Origin: Alphaproteobacteria bacterium
GTDB lineage: Bacteria; Pseudomonadota; Alphaproteobacteria; Puniceispirillales; UBA1172
Direction of reading: 5' to 3'
DNA length: 43,987 nt
NCBI GenBank assembly: GCA_018701255.1
Contig: JABIWM010000152.1
Span: forward strand, 1-43,987
The notes beneath the pieces were generated by a model, which saw nothing but the letters and a program-made list of their open reading frames with translations, had not been told where the DNA came from and did no database searches. This document shows, piece by piece, positions 9,574-18,570 of this stretch. Made by a program: the position numbers and the translations under genes. Position 1 is the first letter of the stretch. Every line of letters begins with the position of its first letter.

Positions 9574-10886
9574 GTTCATCCATTTTTGCTGACGGATTCA
9601 AAGACACTCCATACTGGTGGGAAGCCGCTCACCCCATCACCGGCGCCGATGCCCTGCCCGATCATAGCGATGTTGTTATTATCGGCAGCGGTTTTGCCGG
9701 ATTATCAGCGGCCATGGAATTAGGCCGGAACGGTGTTCAGGTCACGGTTATTGATGCCGGCATTATCGGAATTGGTGCCAGCTCACGCGCCGCCGGTTTC
9801 ATATCTGGCCGGGCAGGCGTTAGCAAACAGATCAATCTGGAAAAAATGGTTGGTACAACAAAAGCCAACGCCATTCTGGAAGAAGCCGATGAAGCCTATC
9901 AGCATTTTCAGCGGATCATTGCCCGCGAAGATATCGCCTGTGATTTTAATGGCAATGGCCGTTTTGTTGGCGCGCATACACCGGAATCCTATGATGCGAT
10001 TGCGAAAAAAACCGCTGAATATAATCAGGATGGCAAAGACCGGTTTGCCATGGTTAGCCGCGCCGAACAGGATACCTATGTCCGCAGTGATTATTTTCAT
10101 GGCGGCATGGTCACCCGTGATGCAGGCTCGCTTCATCCGGCCAAATATCACGCGGGGCTTGTGCAAACATGTTTGCGCTATGGGGTCAAATTAATCGGCA
10201 ATACCCGCGCTGGTAGTATAAAAAAAACCGCGGCCGGTTTCACCATTTCCACCAATAAGGGCGATATCAGAGCCGATCAGGTGATGCTGGCCACTGGCGG
10301 CTATACCGATAAGGTATCGCCATGGCATAAACGCCGGATTATCCCCATGGCCAGCACCATCATCGCCACCGCGCCTATCGGTAAAGCGCGGGTGGATGCT
10401 ATGCTTCCTTTCGGTTGTGCCGTGATTGATACGCGGCGCGTGATCCGGTTTGCCCGCCCTTCTCCTGATGGCACGCGCTTGCTGTTTGGCGGCAGAGCGC
10501 GGTTCACGCCAGTATCTGCCGAAAAAAGCGTGCGTATTCTGCATGGCTATATGACAGAAATGTTTCCGGATATGGCAAATGTGCCAATCACCCATAGCTG
10601 GGCTGGCTATATGGCATTTACGTTTGATTTTCTGCCTAAAGTCGGCCAGCAGGATGATGTGCATTATGCCATGGCATGTAATGGCGGCGCAGGCGTTGTC
10701 ATGATGAGCTGGCTAGGGTTTCAAGCAGCACGCAACATCATGAACAGCACCAATCAGCCAAGCGCATTCGAAGGACTGCCCTTTAAAACCATGCCACTTT
10801 ATTCCGGCCTGCCATGGTTCGTTCCAGTCATAGGAACATGGTACCGCTTCCGCGACTGGATAGACAGAAACCGCTCAGCCGGATGA
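9570..10886 (+). CDS. DAO-type FAD-dependent oxidoreductase (gamma-glutamylputrescine oxidase-like)
   Basis: DVVIIGSGFAGLSAAMELGRNGVQVTVIDAG, TPYWWE N-terminus, VMLATGGYTD, HSWAGYMAFTFDFLPKVG. GTG start overlaps the argE stop (GTGA). Confidence 0.85.
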   Translation: MSSSIFADGFKDTPYWWEAAHPITGADALPDHSDVVIIGSGFAGLSAAMELGRNGVQVTVIDAGIIGIGASSRAAGFISGRAGVSKQINLEKMVGTTKANAILEEADEAYQHFQRIIAREDIACDFNGNGRFVGAHTPESYDAIAKKTAEYNQDGKDRFAMVSRAEQDTYVRSDYFHGGMVTRDAGSLHPAKYHAGLVQTCLRYGVKLIGNTRAGSIKKTAAGFTISTNKGDIRADQVMLATGGYTDKVSPWHKRRIIPMASTIIATAPIGKARVDAMLPFGCAVIDTRRVIRFARPSPDGTRLLFGGRARFTPVSAEKSVRILHGYMTEMFPDMANVPITHSWAGYMAFTFDFLPKVGQQDDVHYAMACNGGAGVVMMSWLGFQAARNIMNSTNQPSAFEGLPFKTMPLYSGLPWFVPVIGTWYRFRDWIDRNRSAG

Positions 10887-10911
10887 TGTTGGGGGTCACG
10901 AACGCAACGAC

Positions 10912-11874
10912 TCAAACCGCTTTCGCGGCTTGTTTTTTCATGTTTTCTCTGACTACGATCAGCACGCCTGCGCCGGCGATTAGCACCATGCCTGTTAATG
11001 CTTGTCCGTCTGGCCAGTATCCGAACAGTATCCGCCCCCATATCATGGCGAAGATCAGATAGCTGAAATCGAGGGGGGCTAGCCAGCTGCTATCCGCGAT
11101 TTGATAGGCGCGGCTAAGACAGATATTGCCAGACAGATTAAGCAATGAAGCCAGCATACATAGCCCCAGCACCAGCATGCTGAAATCCGGCCAGCCGATC
11201 AGCAAAAATGGCAAAGACATCCGCATGGATTCCGATAACGGCATGACGCTAATGATAATCGCGCCAATAATGCCAACCACAAAAAACATGAGCCCGACCA
11301 TAAAAGCAATGGCCAGCGGCCGTTCACGGCGGCAATAGCGGCGCAGAATGAGAATGTTTAGCGCATAGAAAAATCCGGCAATCACTGGCAAAATCTGCAT
11401 CGGATGAAAGCTGGTGCTAAACGGATTGATCAGCAATAAAGCCCCGGCCATCCCGATAGCCAGCGCGCTAAACCGCCAGATGCCAACCTTTTCGCCCAGT
11501 AAAGGCCCCGCCAGTATGGTCACAAAAAGCGGATAGGTATATAGCCCCGCAGACATTTGCGAGACGGTGATATATTGCACCCCGCCAAAAAAACAGATCA
11601 TACACAAAGTCAGCATCAACGCCCGCATCGCCACCGCAAAAACCCGTTTTGGCCGGATCAGGCTAAACCCGCCAACCGCAGACGCAATCATCAGCATCAG
11701 CCCCATATTGCCCAGCGAACGGATCGATTGAAATTGCCAGAATGACGTATAATCAGCGATTTTTTTAACCATCACGTCTTGTGCCGCTAACACAAATACC
11801 CCGATCAGCAACAGCCATAAAGCCAGAAAAGGCCGATCACCACGGGCGCGCATGAATAATTTAGGTGGAAGCAT
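10912..11874 (-). CDS. EamA/DMT family transporter
   Basis: About 10 hydrophobic segments; QSIRSLGNMGLML, LINPFSTSFHPMQILPVIAGFFYALNILILRR typical of RhaT/EamA exporters. Confidence 0.88.
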   Translation of the reverse strand: MLPPKLFMRARGDRPFLALWLLLIGVFVLAAQDVMVKKIADYTSFWQFQSIRSLGNMGLMLMIASAVGGFSLIRPKRVFAVAMRALMLTLCMICFFGGVQYITVSQMSAGLYTYPLFVTILAGPLLGEKVGIWRFSALAIGMAGALLLINPFSTSFHPMQILPVIAGFFYALNILILRRYCRRERPLAIAFMVGLMFFVVGIIGAIIISVMPLSESMRMSLPFLLIGWPDFSMLVLGLCMLASLLNLSGNICLSRAYQIADSSWLAPLDFSYLIFAMIWGRILFGYWPDGQALTGMVLIAGAGVLIVVRENMKKQAAKAV

Positions 11875-12012
11875 AAAACATATCCTTGCCTAAATTTAAG
11901 CCATAGAACCGCATCTGCTGTCAAATTGTCATTTGTGGCGGCTTTCGTATTGCGACCGGCAAAAAAACACATTAGGATTTTCAGATTGATCCATTGTCTG
12001 GGGATAAAACCA

Positions 12013-12759
12013 ATGCAGGATTTAGCAAAAAAGCTCCACGCCGCCTTTGCCGAAGCTGTTGCAAGACCGGCCACTCACCCATCTGGCAAAAATCAGGACG
12101 ATCATAACGCCATGGTAAAGCAATGCGTTGATGGGCTGGCGCGATTGTCCGATGATCACCGCCGCCATGTGGATATTGGCGCGGCTCCCGATGCCCTAAC
12201 CCGTTATGGCGCGGCGTTACTGGATCAGATGATTGATAGCGATTTAGCACATCTGGTGGCTGATCTATGGCCTGAGCTTCACTGGTATGAAATATTTTCC
12301 GATCCGTCGATTAGCGAGGCATTGAGCAGGGGATTGATCACCGCCCCGATATCCGGCACACGCGGCCAGCTGGTCAGCGGGGAATTGCTATCGGGTTTAT
12401 TCCTGTTGGCACCACATACGCATTATCCTCTGCATCAGCATCCGGCACTGGAAATCTACTATGTTTTATCTGGCGAGGTAGGTATCTGCCACGGCCGGAA
12501 CAAATCGCCCATGCAGATAAAAGCCGGCGATTATTCGCTCACCCCGCCAAATCAGGTGCATAGCCTGACCACTGGCGATTCCCCTTGTCTGATCATTTTC
12601 ACATGGACAGGTGATCTGGCGAATGAAAACTGGTGGTGGGACGAACAAGACGGCATATGGATGCGAACATGCTGGCAACGCGATGCCAAAGGCACATGGA
12701 AAGTCGCCAGAAAAGAGCATCTGGGCGATGATGTCATTGCCCATTCTGGAGATGCCTAA
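12013..12759 (+). CDS. Cupin-domain protein resembling DMSP lyases of the DddL/DddQ type
   Basis: GLFLLAPHTHYPLHQHPALEIYYVLSGEVGICHGRN...IKAGDYSLTPPNQVHSLTTGDSPCLIIFTWTGDL: metal-binding cupin motif (HxH..E..H) with helical N-terminal extension and LHWYEIFSD segment. Start taken at MQDLAKKL. Confidence 0.65.
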   Translation: MQDLAKKLHAAFAEAVARPATHPSGKNQDDHNAMVKQCVDGLARLSDDHRRHVDIGAAPDALTRYGAALLDQMIDSDLAHLVADLWPELHWYEIFSDPSISEALSRGLITAPISGTRGQLVSGELLSGLFLLAPHTHYPLHQHPALEIYYVLSGEVGICHGRNKSPMQIKAGDYSLTPPNQVHSLTTGDSPCLIIFTWTGDLANENWWWDEQDGIWMRTCWQRDAKGTWKVARKEHLGDDVIAHSGDA

Positions 12760-12762
12760 ATA

Positions 12763-12784
12763 GCATGAAAGCCAAATTTCATGC
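12763..12784. repeat. Perfect 8-bp inverted repeat GCATGAAA-gccaaa-TTTCATGC between cupin gene and ABC substrate-binding gene
   Basis: Read directly; no poly-T tract follows. Confidence 0.7.
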
Positions 12785-12968
12785 GGCAAAGCTTCGCATT
12801 TTGAACATTTAAAAATGGCTTAATACCGCTGAAAGACTATAAAATTACAGAAACAGCGAAAAATCATGTCGATTTTAAAAAAATGATGAAAAATGCGTTT
12901 GCCGGTTCACATGCGGTTTTTTTATGTTATGATTTTCTAAAGATTAACTTCTGTTTTGGAGGAACTAC

Positions 12969-14603
12969 ATGTCACCAGAATTTAAAAACACTGATCCTGT
13001 TCTGGATCATTTAACACCATATGAACGTAAGACGCTTCTTAAAATGATCAGCAAAGGCGTTAGCCGGCGTGATTTTATGTCCTATATGATTGCGGCCGGG
13101 GCGAGTGTTGCCGCATCCGGCACTTTGTTTGGCGGGCTATCCGATGCATGGGCAAATACGCCTAAGCGCGGCGGCAAGATTATTTTTGCCGGTGATCAGC
13201 ACGGCCCTGCCGATACGCTTGATCCAGCACTATATACCGCAGCGATTGATTACTTCCGCGGCCGTATGTTCTATGGATCATTGACCCGTCTGACCGATAG
13301 CCTCGGCTATGAGCCGGAGCTGGCAGAAGAAGTCATTCCTAACGAAAATGCCACCGTCTGGACATTCAAATTGCGTAAAGGCGTTGAGTTCCATAACGGC
13401 AAAACCATGACAGCCGATGATGTCATTTATACCATGAACCGTCACCTTGGCGCTAATTCCATTTCCAAGGCATCATCACTGGTATCCATGATTGACCGCT
13501 GGGAAAAGGTTAACGACTACGAAGTCCGCGCTGTGCTAAACTCACCAAATGCTGACTTGCCGATTGCGCTTGGCACATTCCACTTCAAGATTCTGGAAAA
13601 CGGCGTGACTGATTTTGGAACCGCAAACGGTACCGGCCCTTATAAGGTCAAGGAATTCAAGCCGGGGGTTCGCACCATTGGTGTTCGTAATGAAAACTAC
13701 TGGGGTGAAGGCGGCTATCTGGATGAGATTGAGCATTACGGCATTGGCGATTCCGTTGCCCGCTTGAACGCTTTCCTTGCTGGTGATATCGATGGCATGG
13801 TTAACGTTCCAGCCAAAGCAATCCCGCAAGTCCAGTCAACCGAAGGCAAAGACTTATGGTCACTGGAATCCGGCCGTTACATCAATCTGGTTCCACGTCA
13901 TGATCTGCCAGAATCAAACAACCCGCATCTGTGGGCGGCCATGCAGCATCTGCAGGATCGCCAGCGTCTGGTTAAAGGCGTGCTTAAAGGCCAAGGTGGT
14001 CTGGGTAATGATCAACCAATTGGCCCAGCCTATTTTGACCATAGCCCTGACATTCCACAGCGTGAGCTTGATCTGGATAAAGCGAAATATCACTTCCAGA
14101 AATCCGGCATTGGTTCTTCACCGATTGAAGTCATCGCCGCAGAAGTCGGCCCCGGCGCGGTTGATCAGTGTCTGTTCATGCAACGTGAAGGTAAGAAAAT
14201 CGGCATGAACTTTGACGTCAAACAGGTCACCACCGATGGTTACTGGGGTGCTGTCTGGCTCAAAGCTCCGATTTGTGTTGCTACATGGAACATGCGTCCA
14301 ACAGCAAATATCATGCTGACGCTTGCATTCCAGGGTGACGCGGCATGGAACGAAACCCGCTGGAAGAGCGAGAAGTTCGACAAAACACTGGTTGAAGTTC
14401 GCGGCGTTACTGATCCAGCCAAGCGTAAGCAGATGTATCATGATCTCCAGATGGATGTTCATGAAAACTGCGGCATGAGCTTGCCTGCCCATCTTAACTA
14501 TGTTGATGGCGTATCATCCAAGGTAAAAGGGCTGACACATGTTCCGCTCAATAACTTTGGTGGGGCGGAATCACCTGTCACCATGTGGCGTGACGACGCT
14601 TAA
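12969..14603 (+). CDS. ABC transporter substrate-binding protein, family 5 (peptide/opine/nickel type), Tat-like signal
   Basis: SRRDFMSYMIAAGASVAASGTLFGGLSDAWA signal; YEPELAEEVIPNENATVWTFKLRKGVEFHNGKTMTADDVIYTMNRH. RBS ggagg upstream. Confidence 0.93.
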   Translation: MSPEFKNTDPVLDHLTPYERKTLLKMISKGVSRRDFMSYMIAAGASVAASGTLFGGLSDAWANTPKRGGKIIFAGDQHGPADTLDPALYTAAIDYFRGRMFYGSLTRLTDSLGYEPELAEEVIPNENATVWTFKLRKGVEFHNGKTMTADDVIYTMNRHLGANSISKASSLVSMIDRWEKVNDYEVRAVLNSPNADLPIALGTFHFKILENGVTDFGTANGTGPYKVKEFKPGVRTIGVRNENYWGEGGYLDEIEHYGIGDSVARLNAFLAGDIDGMVNVPAKAIPQVQSTEGKDLWSLESGRYINLVPRHDLPESNNPHLWAAMQHLQDRQRLVKGVLKGQGGLGNDQPIGPAYFDHSPDIPQRELDLDKAKYHFQKSGIGSSPIEVIAAEVGPGAVDQCLFMQREGKKIGMNFDVKQVTTDGYWGAVWLKAPICVATWNMRPTANIMLTLAFQGDAAWNETRWKSEKFDKTLVEVRGVTDPAKRKQMYHDLQMDVHENCGMSLPAHLNYVDGVSSKVKGLTHVPLNNFGGAESPVTMWRDDA

Positions 14604-14616
14604 TTCCATATCATAA

Positions 14617-14650
14617 AAGAATCCGGTCATGCACTGGCCGGGTTCTTTTC
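14617..14650 (+). terminator. Rho-independent-type hairpin between substrate-binding and permease genes
   Basis: AAGAATCCGG-tcatgcactgg-CCGGGTTCTT followed by TTCTTTTTC; one G-T mismatch in a 10-bp stem. Confidence 0.75.
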
Positions 14651-14681
14651 TTTTTCATAATATGATTGAACAGAATTCCTT

Positions 14682-15632
14682 ATGCTTTCACTCATTATCA
14701 AACGGCTGGGTATTGGATTAATTACGGTTATTGCCGTGTCTTTAATCATCTTTCTGGGTACGAAAATCTTACCCGGTGATGCCGCGCAAATTCGTCTGGG
14801 GCAACAGGCCACCGTCGAAAATATTGCCGCTTTCCGCGCCCGACTAGGCCTTGATCAACCTTATTATATGCAATATCTGAACTGGCTGTACGGATTTTTC
14901 ACCGGTGATATGGGGACTTCTCTAGCCAGCGATAAACCGATTACCGAGCTGATTTATGACCGTTATGAAAACACACTTTATGTGTCTACCCTGACCGCGC
15001 TTATCGGCGTTCCGATCTCACTGGCGCTTGGTATTTTTGCCGCCATGTTCCCCGGCAGCCTGTATGACCGTTTTCTAACCATGATTTCCGTATCGCTTGT
15101 TGCCTCGCCTGAGTTTTTAACCGCGACAATCCTTGTTCTTATTTTTGTCTTCGGGATTGGCTGGGGCAATGCTGTTGTGGTGGGTAGCATCGAAGGAAAA
15201 GGATTCTTTGAGCTCTACCGGCATTTTGCCATGCCCATTACCACCTTATGCTTTGTCATTGCGTCCCAGTTAATCCGGATGTCACGAGCGGCGGTGCTGA
15301 ATGTCATGAACTCACCCTATATTGAAATGGCTATTTTAAAAGGTGTGCCGCGCAAGCGCATCATTTTCCGCCATGCTTTGCTGAATGCGATTGGCCCGAT
15401 TGTTAATGTGGTTGCGCTCAACCTTGCCTATCTGGTCACCGGGGTGATTGTGGTTGAGGTGTATTTTGGCTATCCGGGGCTGGCGACATTGATTGTTCAG
15501 GGCGTACAGACACGCGACTTTGTTCTTATTCAGGGGCTGGGCATGCTGTTCTGCCTTACCTATGTCATATTGATGCTGATCGCTGATATTGCGGCGTTTG
15601 CATCCAATGCAAGATTGAGGCATCCGAAATGA
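14682..15632 (+). CDS. Dpp/Opp-type ABC transporter permease (DppB-like)
   Basis: LGQQATVENIAAFRARLGLDQPYYMQYLNWLYGFFTGDMGTSL; EMAILKGVPRKRIIFRHALLNAIGPI. Confidence 0.93.
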   Translation: MLSLIIKRLGIGLITVIAVSLIIFLGTKILPGDAAQIRLGQQATVENIAAFRARLGLDQPYYMQYLNWLYGFFTGDMGTSLASDKPITELIYDRYENTLYVSTLTALIGVPISLALGIFAAMFPGSLYDRFLTMISVSLVASPEFLTATILVLIFVFGIGWGNAVVVGSIEGKGFFELYRHFAMPITTLCFVIASQLIRMSRAAVLNVMNSPYIEMAILKGVPRKRIIFRHALLNAIGPIVNVVALNLAYLVTGVIVVEVYFGYPGLATLIVQGVQTRDFVLIQGLGMLFCLTYVILMLIADIAAFASNARLRHPK

Positions 15633-16561
15633 GCAAGAGCAAGAGCAAACTCACGCAAGATCATTTTGTGGCGCCTTATGATGACAGCGTCAGCTTTGAT
15701 GAATTGCCTGATGCCCCACCAAGAAGCAAATTCCGCTTCAGCTTTACCGGTTGGCTAGGGCTTATCATCGTCTGTTTCTGGGTTACTATCGCCATCACCG
15801 GCCCGTTTATTGCGCCTTATGGGGAAAACGACCTGCCTTTTCCTGATGCTTATAGTGAGTTTCAGGTGCCGCAACCCGGCGCATGGCTTGGCACGGATGT
15901 GACTGATCGTGATATTCTTTCGCGGCTGATTTATGGCGCGGGGCGAACCATTGGTATTGCCTTCCTCGCCACAACACTGGCCTATATCATTGGCGTTATT
16001 CTGGGGATTGGTGCGGCCATATCCAACCCCAAGGTTGATATGGTAATCAGCCGTATCAATGACGCTATTCTGAGCTTGCCGACCATTATGCTTGGCCTAG
16101 TTGTCGTGGCGGCTATTGGCTCATCCATTCCGGTGCTGATAAGTACCGCTGGCGTGATTTATGCGTCGGTTGTGTTCAGGCTGGCACGGGCGCTTGGGCA
16201 GGAAATCATGGTGATGGATTTTGTTGAGGCGGCACGCGTACGCGGCGAAGGGTTATGGTGGATCATCACCAAAGAAATATGGCCAAATGCCGCCATGCCG
16301 TTAATGACCGATTTTGGCTTGCGGTTGATTTACGTCATTCTGTTTGTTTCCAGCCTCAGCTTTCTGGGGTTAGGTGTTCAACCGCCGCAAGCGGATTGGG
16401 GATCAATGGTGCGTGAAAATCTGGGCGCATTGCAATATGGCACGTCAATCATTCCGGTGATTGCTCCGGCCATTGCCATTGCTACGCTGACGGTCGGCAT
16501 TAATTTAATTGTTGATGATGTGTCGGCGTATAGCGGCGGCAAATTGTCAAAAAGGCTTTAA
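15629..16561 (+). CDS. Dpp/Opp-type ABC transporter permease (DppC-like)
   Basis: LGTDVTDRDILSRLIYGAGRTIGIAFLA; EAARVRGEGLWWIITKEIWPNAAMPL; overlaps upstream gene by ATGA. Confidence 0.93.
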   Translation: MSKSKSKLTQDHFVAPYDDSVSFDELPDAPPRSKFRFSFTGWLGLIIVCFWVTIAITGPFIAPYGENDLPFPDAYSEFQVPQPGAWLGTDVTDRDILSRLIYGAGRTIGIAFLATTLAYIIGVILGIGAAISNPKVDMVISRINDAILSLPTIMLGLVVVAAIGSSIPVLISTAGVIYASVVFRLARALGQEIMVMDFVEAARVRGEGLWWIITKEIWPNAAMPLMTDFGLRLIYVILFVSSLSFLGLGVQPPQADWGSMVRENLGALQYGTSIIPVIAPAIAIATLTVGINLIVDDVSAYSGGKLSKRL

Positions 16562-16564
16562 TTC

Positions 16565-18406
16565 ATGGCGAAAAAAACAACAGATCACCAGAATAATGAT
16601 GTCGTTTTCGAAGCAAAAAACCTCAAGATAAATGCTATTCGTGATGATGGTAGTGAACTGCCTATTGTAAAAGGCGTTGATTTTCACGTCAGACGCGGTG
16701 AAGTGGTGGCGCTGATCGGGGAATCCGGTTCTGGCAAGACGACTATTTCGCTAGCCTCCCTCGGATATTGTAAACCGGGGTTAACATTTGCTGGCGGCGA
16801 AGCGCTATTCATGGGGCAGGATGTGTCCAAGATGACCACCGATGAATTGCGCCCTATTCGCGGTGAAAAGGTCGCTTATCTGGCACAAAGCGCGGCGGCA
16901 ACATTCAATCCGTCTATCCGCATCAACGAACAAGTCACCGAAGCTCCTATCCTGCATAAAACAAAAACAAAGGCCGAAGCCGATAAAAAGGCGCTTGAGC
17001 TATATCATGCGCTTGAGCTTCCTGATCCGGAACATATTGGTAACCGGTATCCGCATCAGGTATCTGGCGGCCAGCTGCAACGTCTGATGGCGGCCATGGC
17101 GTTATGCGGTGATCCTGATCTGCTGGTGCTGGATGAGCCAACAACGGCGCTGGATGTCACCACGCAAATCGAAGTGCTGAAAGCATTTAAAACCGTGATC
17201 AAACAACAAGGCGCGGCGGCTATTTATGTGACACATGATCTGGCTGTTGTCGCACAGATTGCTGATCATATTGTGGTTTTATATAATGGTGAGGTCAAAG
17301 AAGCTGGCCCCACCAATGTTCTGATTAATTCGCCGCAACATCCCTATACCAAACGGCTGATGGATGCCATTCGTCCCCTACCCGAAGCCGGACAAGGCGA
17401 AGAAACCGATGATACCCATCAACGCGATATTCCGGCGCTTGAAGTCAATCAAATCGATGCCGGTTATGGTAAAATTGTTAATGGCATGCCGACCAGTCTT
17501 ATCCTGAAAGATGTTAATGTTTCGATCAAGCGCGGTAAAACCGTTGGAATTATTGGCGAATCCGGATGCGGAAAATCAACCCTTGCGCGGGTATTTGCCG
17601 GATTACTACCGCCTGCAAATGGTGACATATTGCTGGATGGAAACCCATTAGCACCATCGTTAAAACAGCGATCCAGAGAAGAATTACGGAAAATCCAGTT
17701 TGTTTACCAGATGGCTGATACAGCGCTTAATCCGCGCCAGCGTATCGGTGATATTGTGGGGCGGCCGCTTGAGTTTTATCATGGCCTTTCCGGAAAAAAG
17801 AAAACACAACGTATTCATGAATTGCTGGAAATGGTGGAATTGCCGCCACAATTTGCCGAACGCTATCCCCATGAATTATCAGGCGGCCAAAAACAGCGCA
17901 TTAATCTGGCAAGGGCATTAGCTTCAGACCCTGAAGTCGTGCTTTGTGATGAGGTTACATCCGCGCTTGATACGATTGTTGGGGCGAATGTGATTGAGTT
18001 GCTAAAACGGCTTCGCCGTGAGCTTGGGGTGTCTTTTGTCTTTATTAGCCATGATCTGTCAACAGTAGCGTCTTTTGCTGATGAGATTGTTGTGCTTTAT
18101 GCCGGACGTGTTGCAGAACAGGGGCCAACAGATCAGGTGCTATCGCCGCCTTATCATCCCTATACGCGATTGCTGATCTCATCGGTGCCGGAACCGCGTG
18201 TTGGCTGGCTGGAAGATATGACCAAAACCAAAGAAGCCATTTCGGGGATTTCCGGTGCGGTTGATATCAATGCCAAAGGCTGTCCATTTTATAAACGATG
18301 CCCACATGCCATTACCGGAACATGTGATACGACCCCACCGCCACGGCAAATTGATAAACACAATCATATCATTGAATGCCATCTGGATATCAAAGACCTG
18401 CTCTAG
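16565..18406 (+). CDS. Fused dual-ATPase ABC transporter ATP-binding protein (DppD-DppF fusion)
   Basis: Two Walker A (GESGSGKTT, GESGCGKST), two signature motifs (VSGGQLQR, LSGGQKQR), two oligopeptide-transporter C-tails (PQHPYTKRLM, PYHPYTRLLI...CPFYKRCPHA). Confidence 0.95.
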   Translation: MAKKTTDHQNNDVVFEAKNLKINAIRDDGSELPIVKGVDFHVRRGEVVALIGESGSGKTTISLASLGYCKPGLTFAGGEALFMGQDVSKMTTDELRPIRGEKVAYLAQSAAATFNPSIRINEQVTEAPILHKTKTKAEADKKALELYHALELPDPEHIGNRYPHQVSGGQLQRLMAAMALCGDPDLLVLDEPTTALDVTTQIEVLKAFKTVIKQQGAAAIYVTHDLAVVAQIADHIVVLYNGEVKEAGPTNVLINSPQHPYTKRLMDAIRPLPEAGQGEETDDTHQRDIPALEVNQIDAGYGKIVNGMPTSLILKDVNVSIKRGKTVGIIGESGCGKSTLARVFAGLLPPANGDILLDGNPLAPSLKQRSREELRKIQFVYQMADTALNPRQRIGDIVGRPLEFYHGLSGKKKTQRIHELLEMVELPPQFAERYPHELSGGQKQRINLARALASDPEVVLCDEVTSALDTIVGANVIELLKRLRRELGVSFVFISHDLSTVASFADEIVVLYAGRVAEQGPTDQVLSPPYHPYTRLLISSVPEPRVGWLEDMTKTKEAISGISGAVDINAKGCPFYKRCPHAITGTCDTTPPPRQIDKHNHIIECHLDIKDLL

Positions 18407-18410
18407 ATTA

Positions 18411-18438
18411 CTGGCTCTAAATTTCTGGCTCTAAATGA
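18411..18438. repeat. 14-bp tandem duplication ctggctctaaattt/ctggctctaaatga
   Basis: Read directly just after the ABC ATPase stop. Confidence 0.75.
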
Positions 18439-18515
18439 CGGGTTTTTTATGTTGTTTGATGTGTTGACTTCCTTTTGCGATTTTGCGTAAGGTTAAATAT
18501 ACATTACTGTACATT

Positions 18516-18563
18516 ACTTATCATTTTTAGGACTTATCATTTTTAGGACTAATCATTTTTGGG
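18516..18563. repeat. 16-bp tandem repeat, 3 copies (acttatcatttttagg x2, actaatcatttttggg)
   Basis: Read directly; the last copy runs into the ribosome-binding region (gggggcgga) of the next gene. A 10-bp repeat (acattactgt/acattactta) lies directly upstream. Confidence 0.85.
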
Positions 18564-18570
18564 GGCGGAA

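Noticed and set aside
12870-12930. Possible terminator/riboswitch (gccggttcacatgcggttttttt) before the ABC substrate-binding gene
   Set aside because: Stem only about 3 bp; too weak to support, and no recognised riboswitch core.
18516-18563. CRISPR-like array
   Set aside because: Direct 16-bp copies without spacers and only three units; no cas genes in the window.
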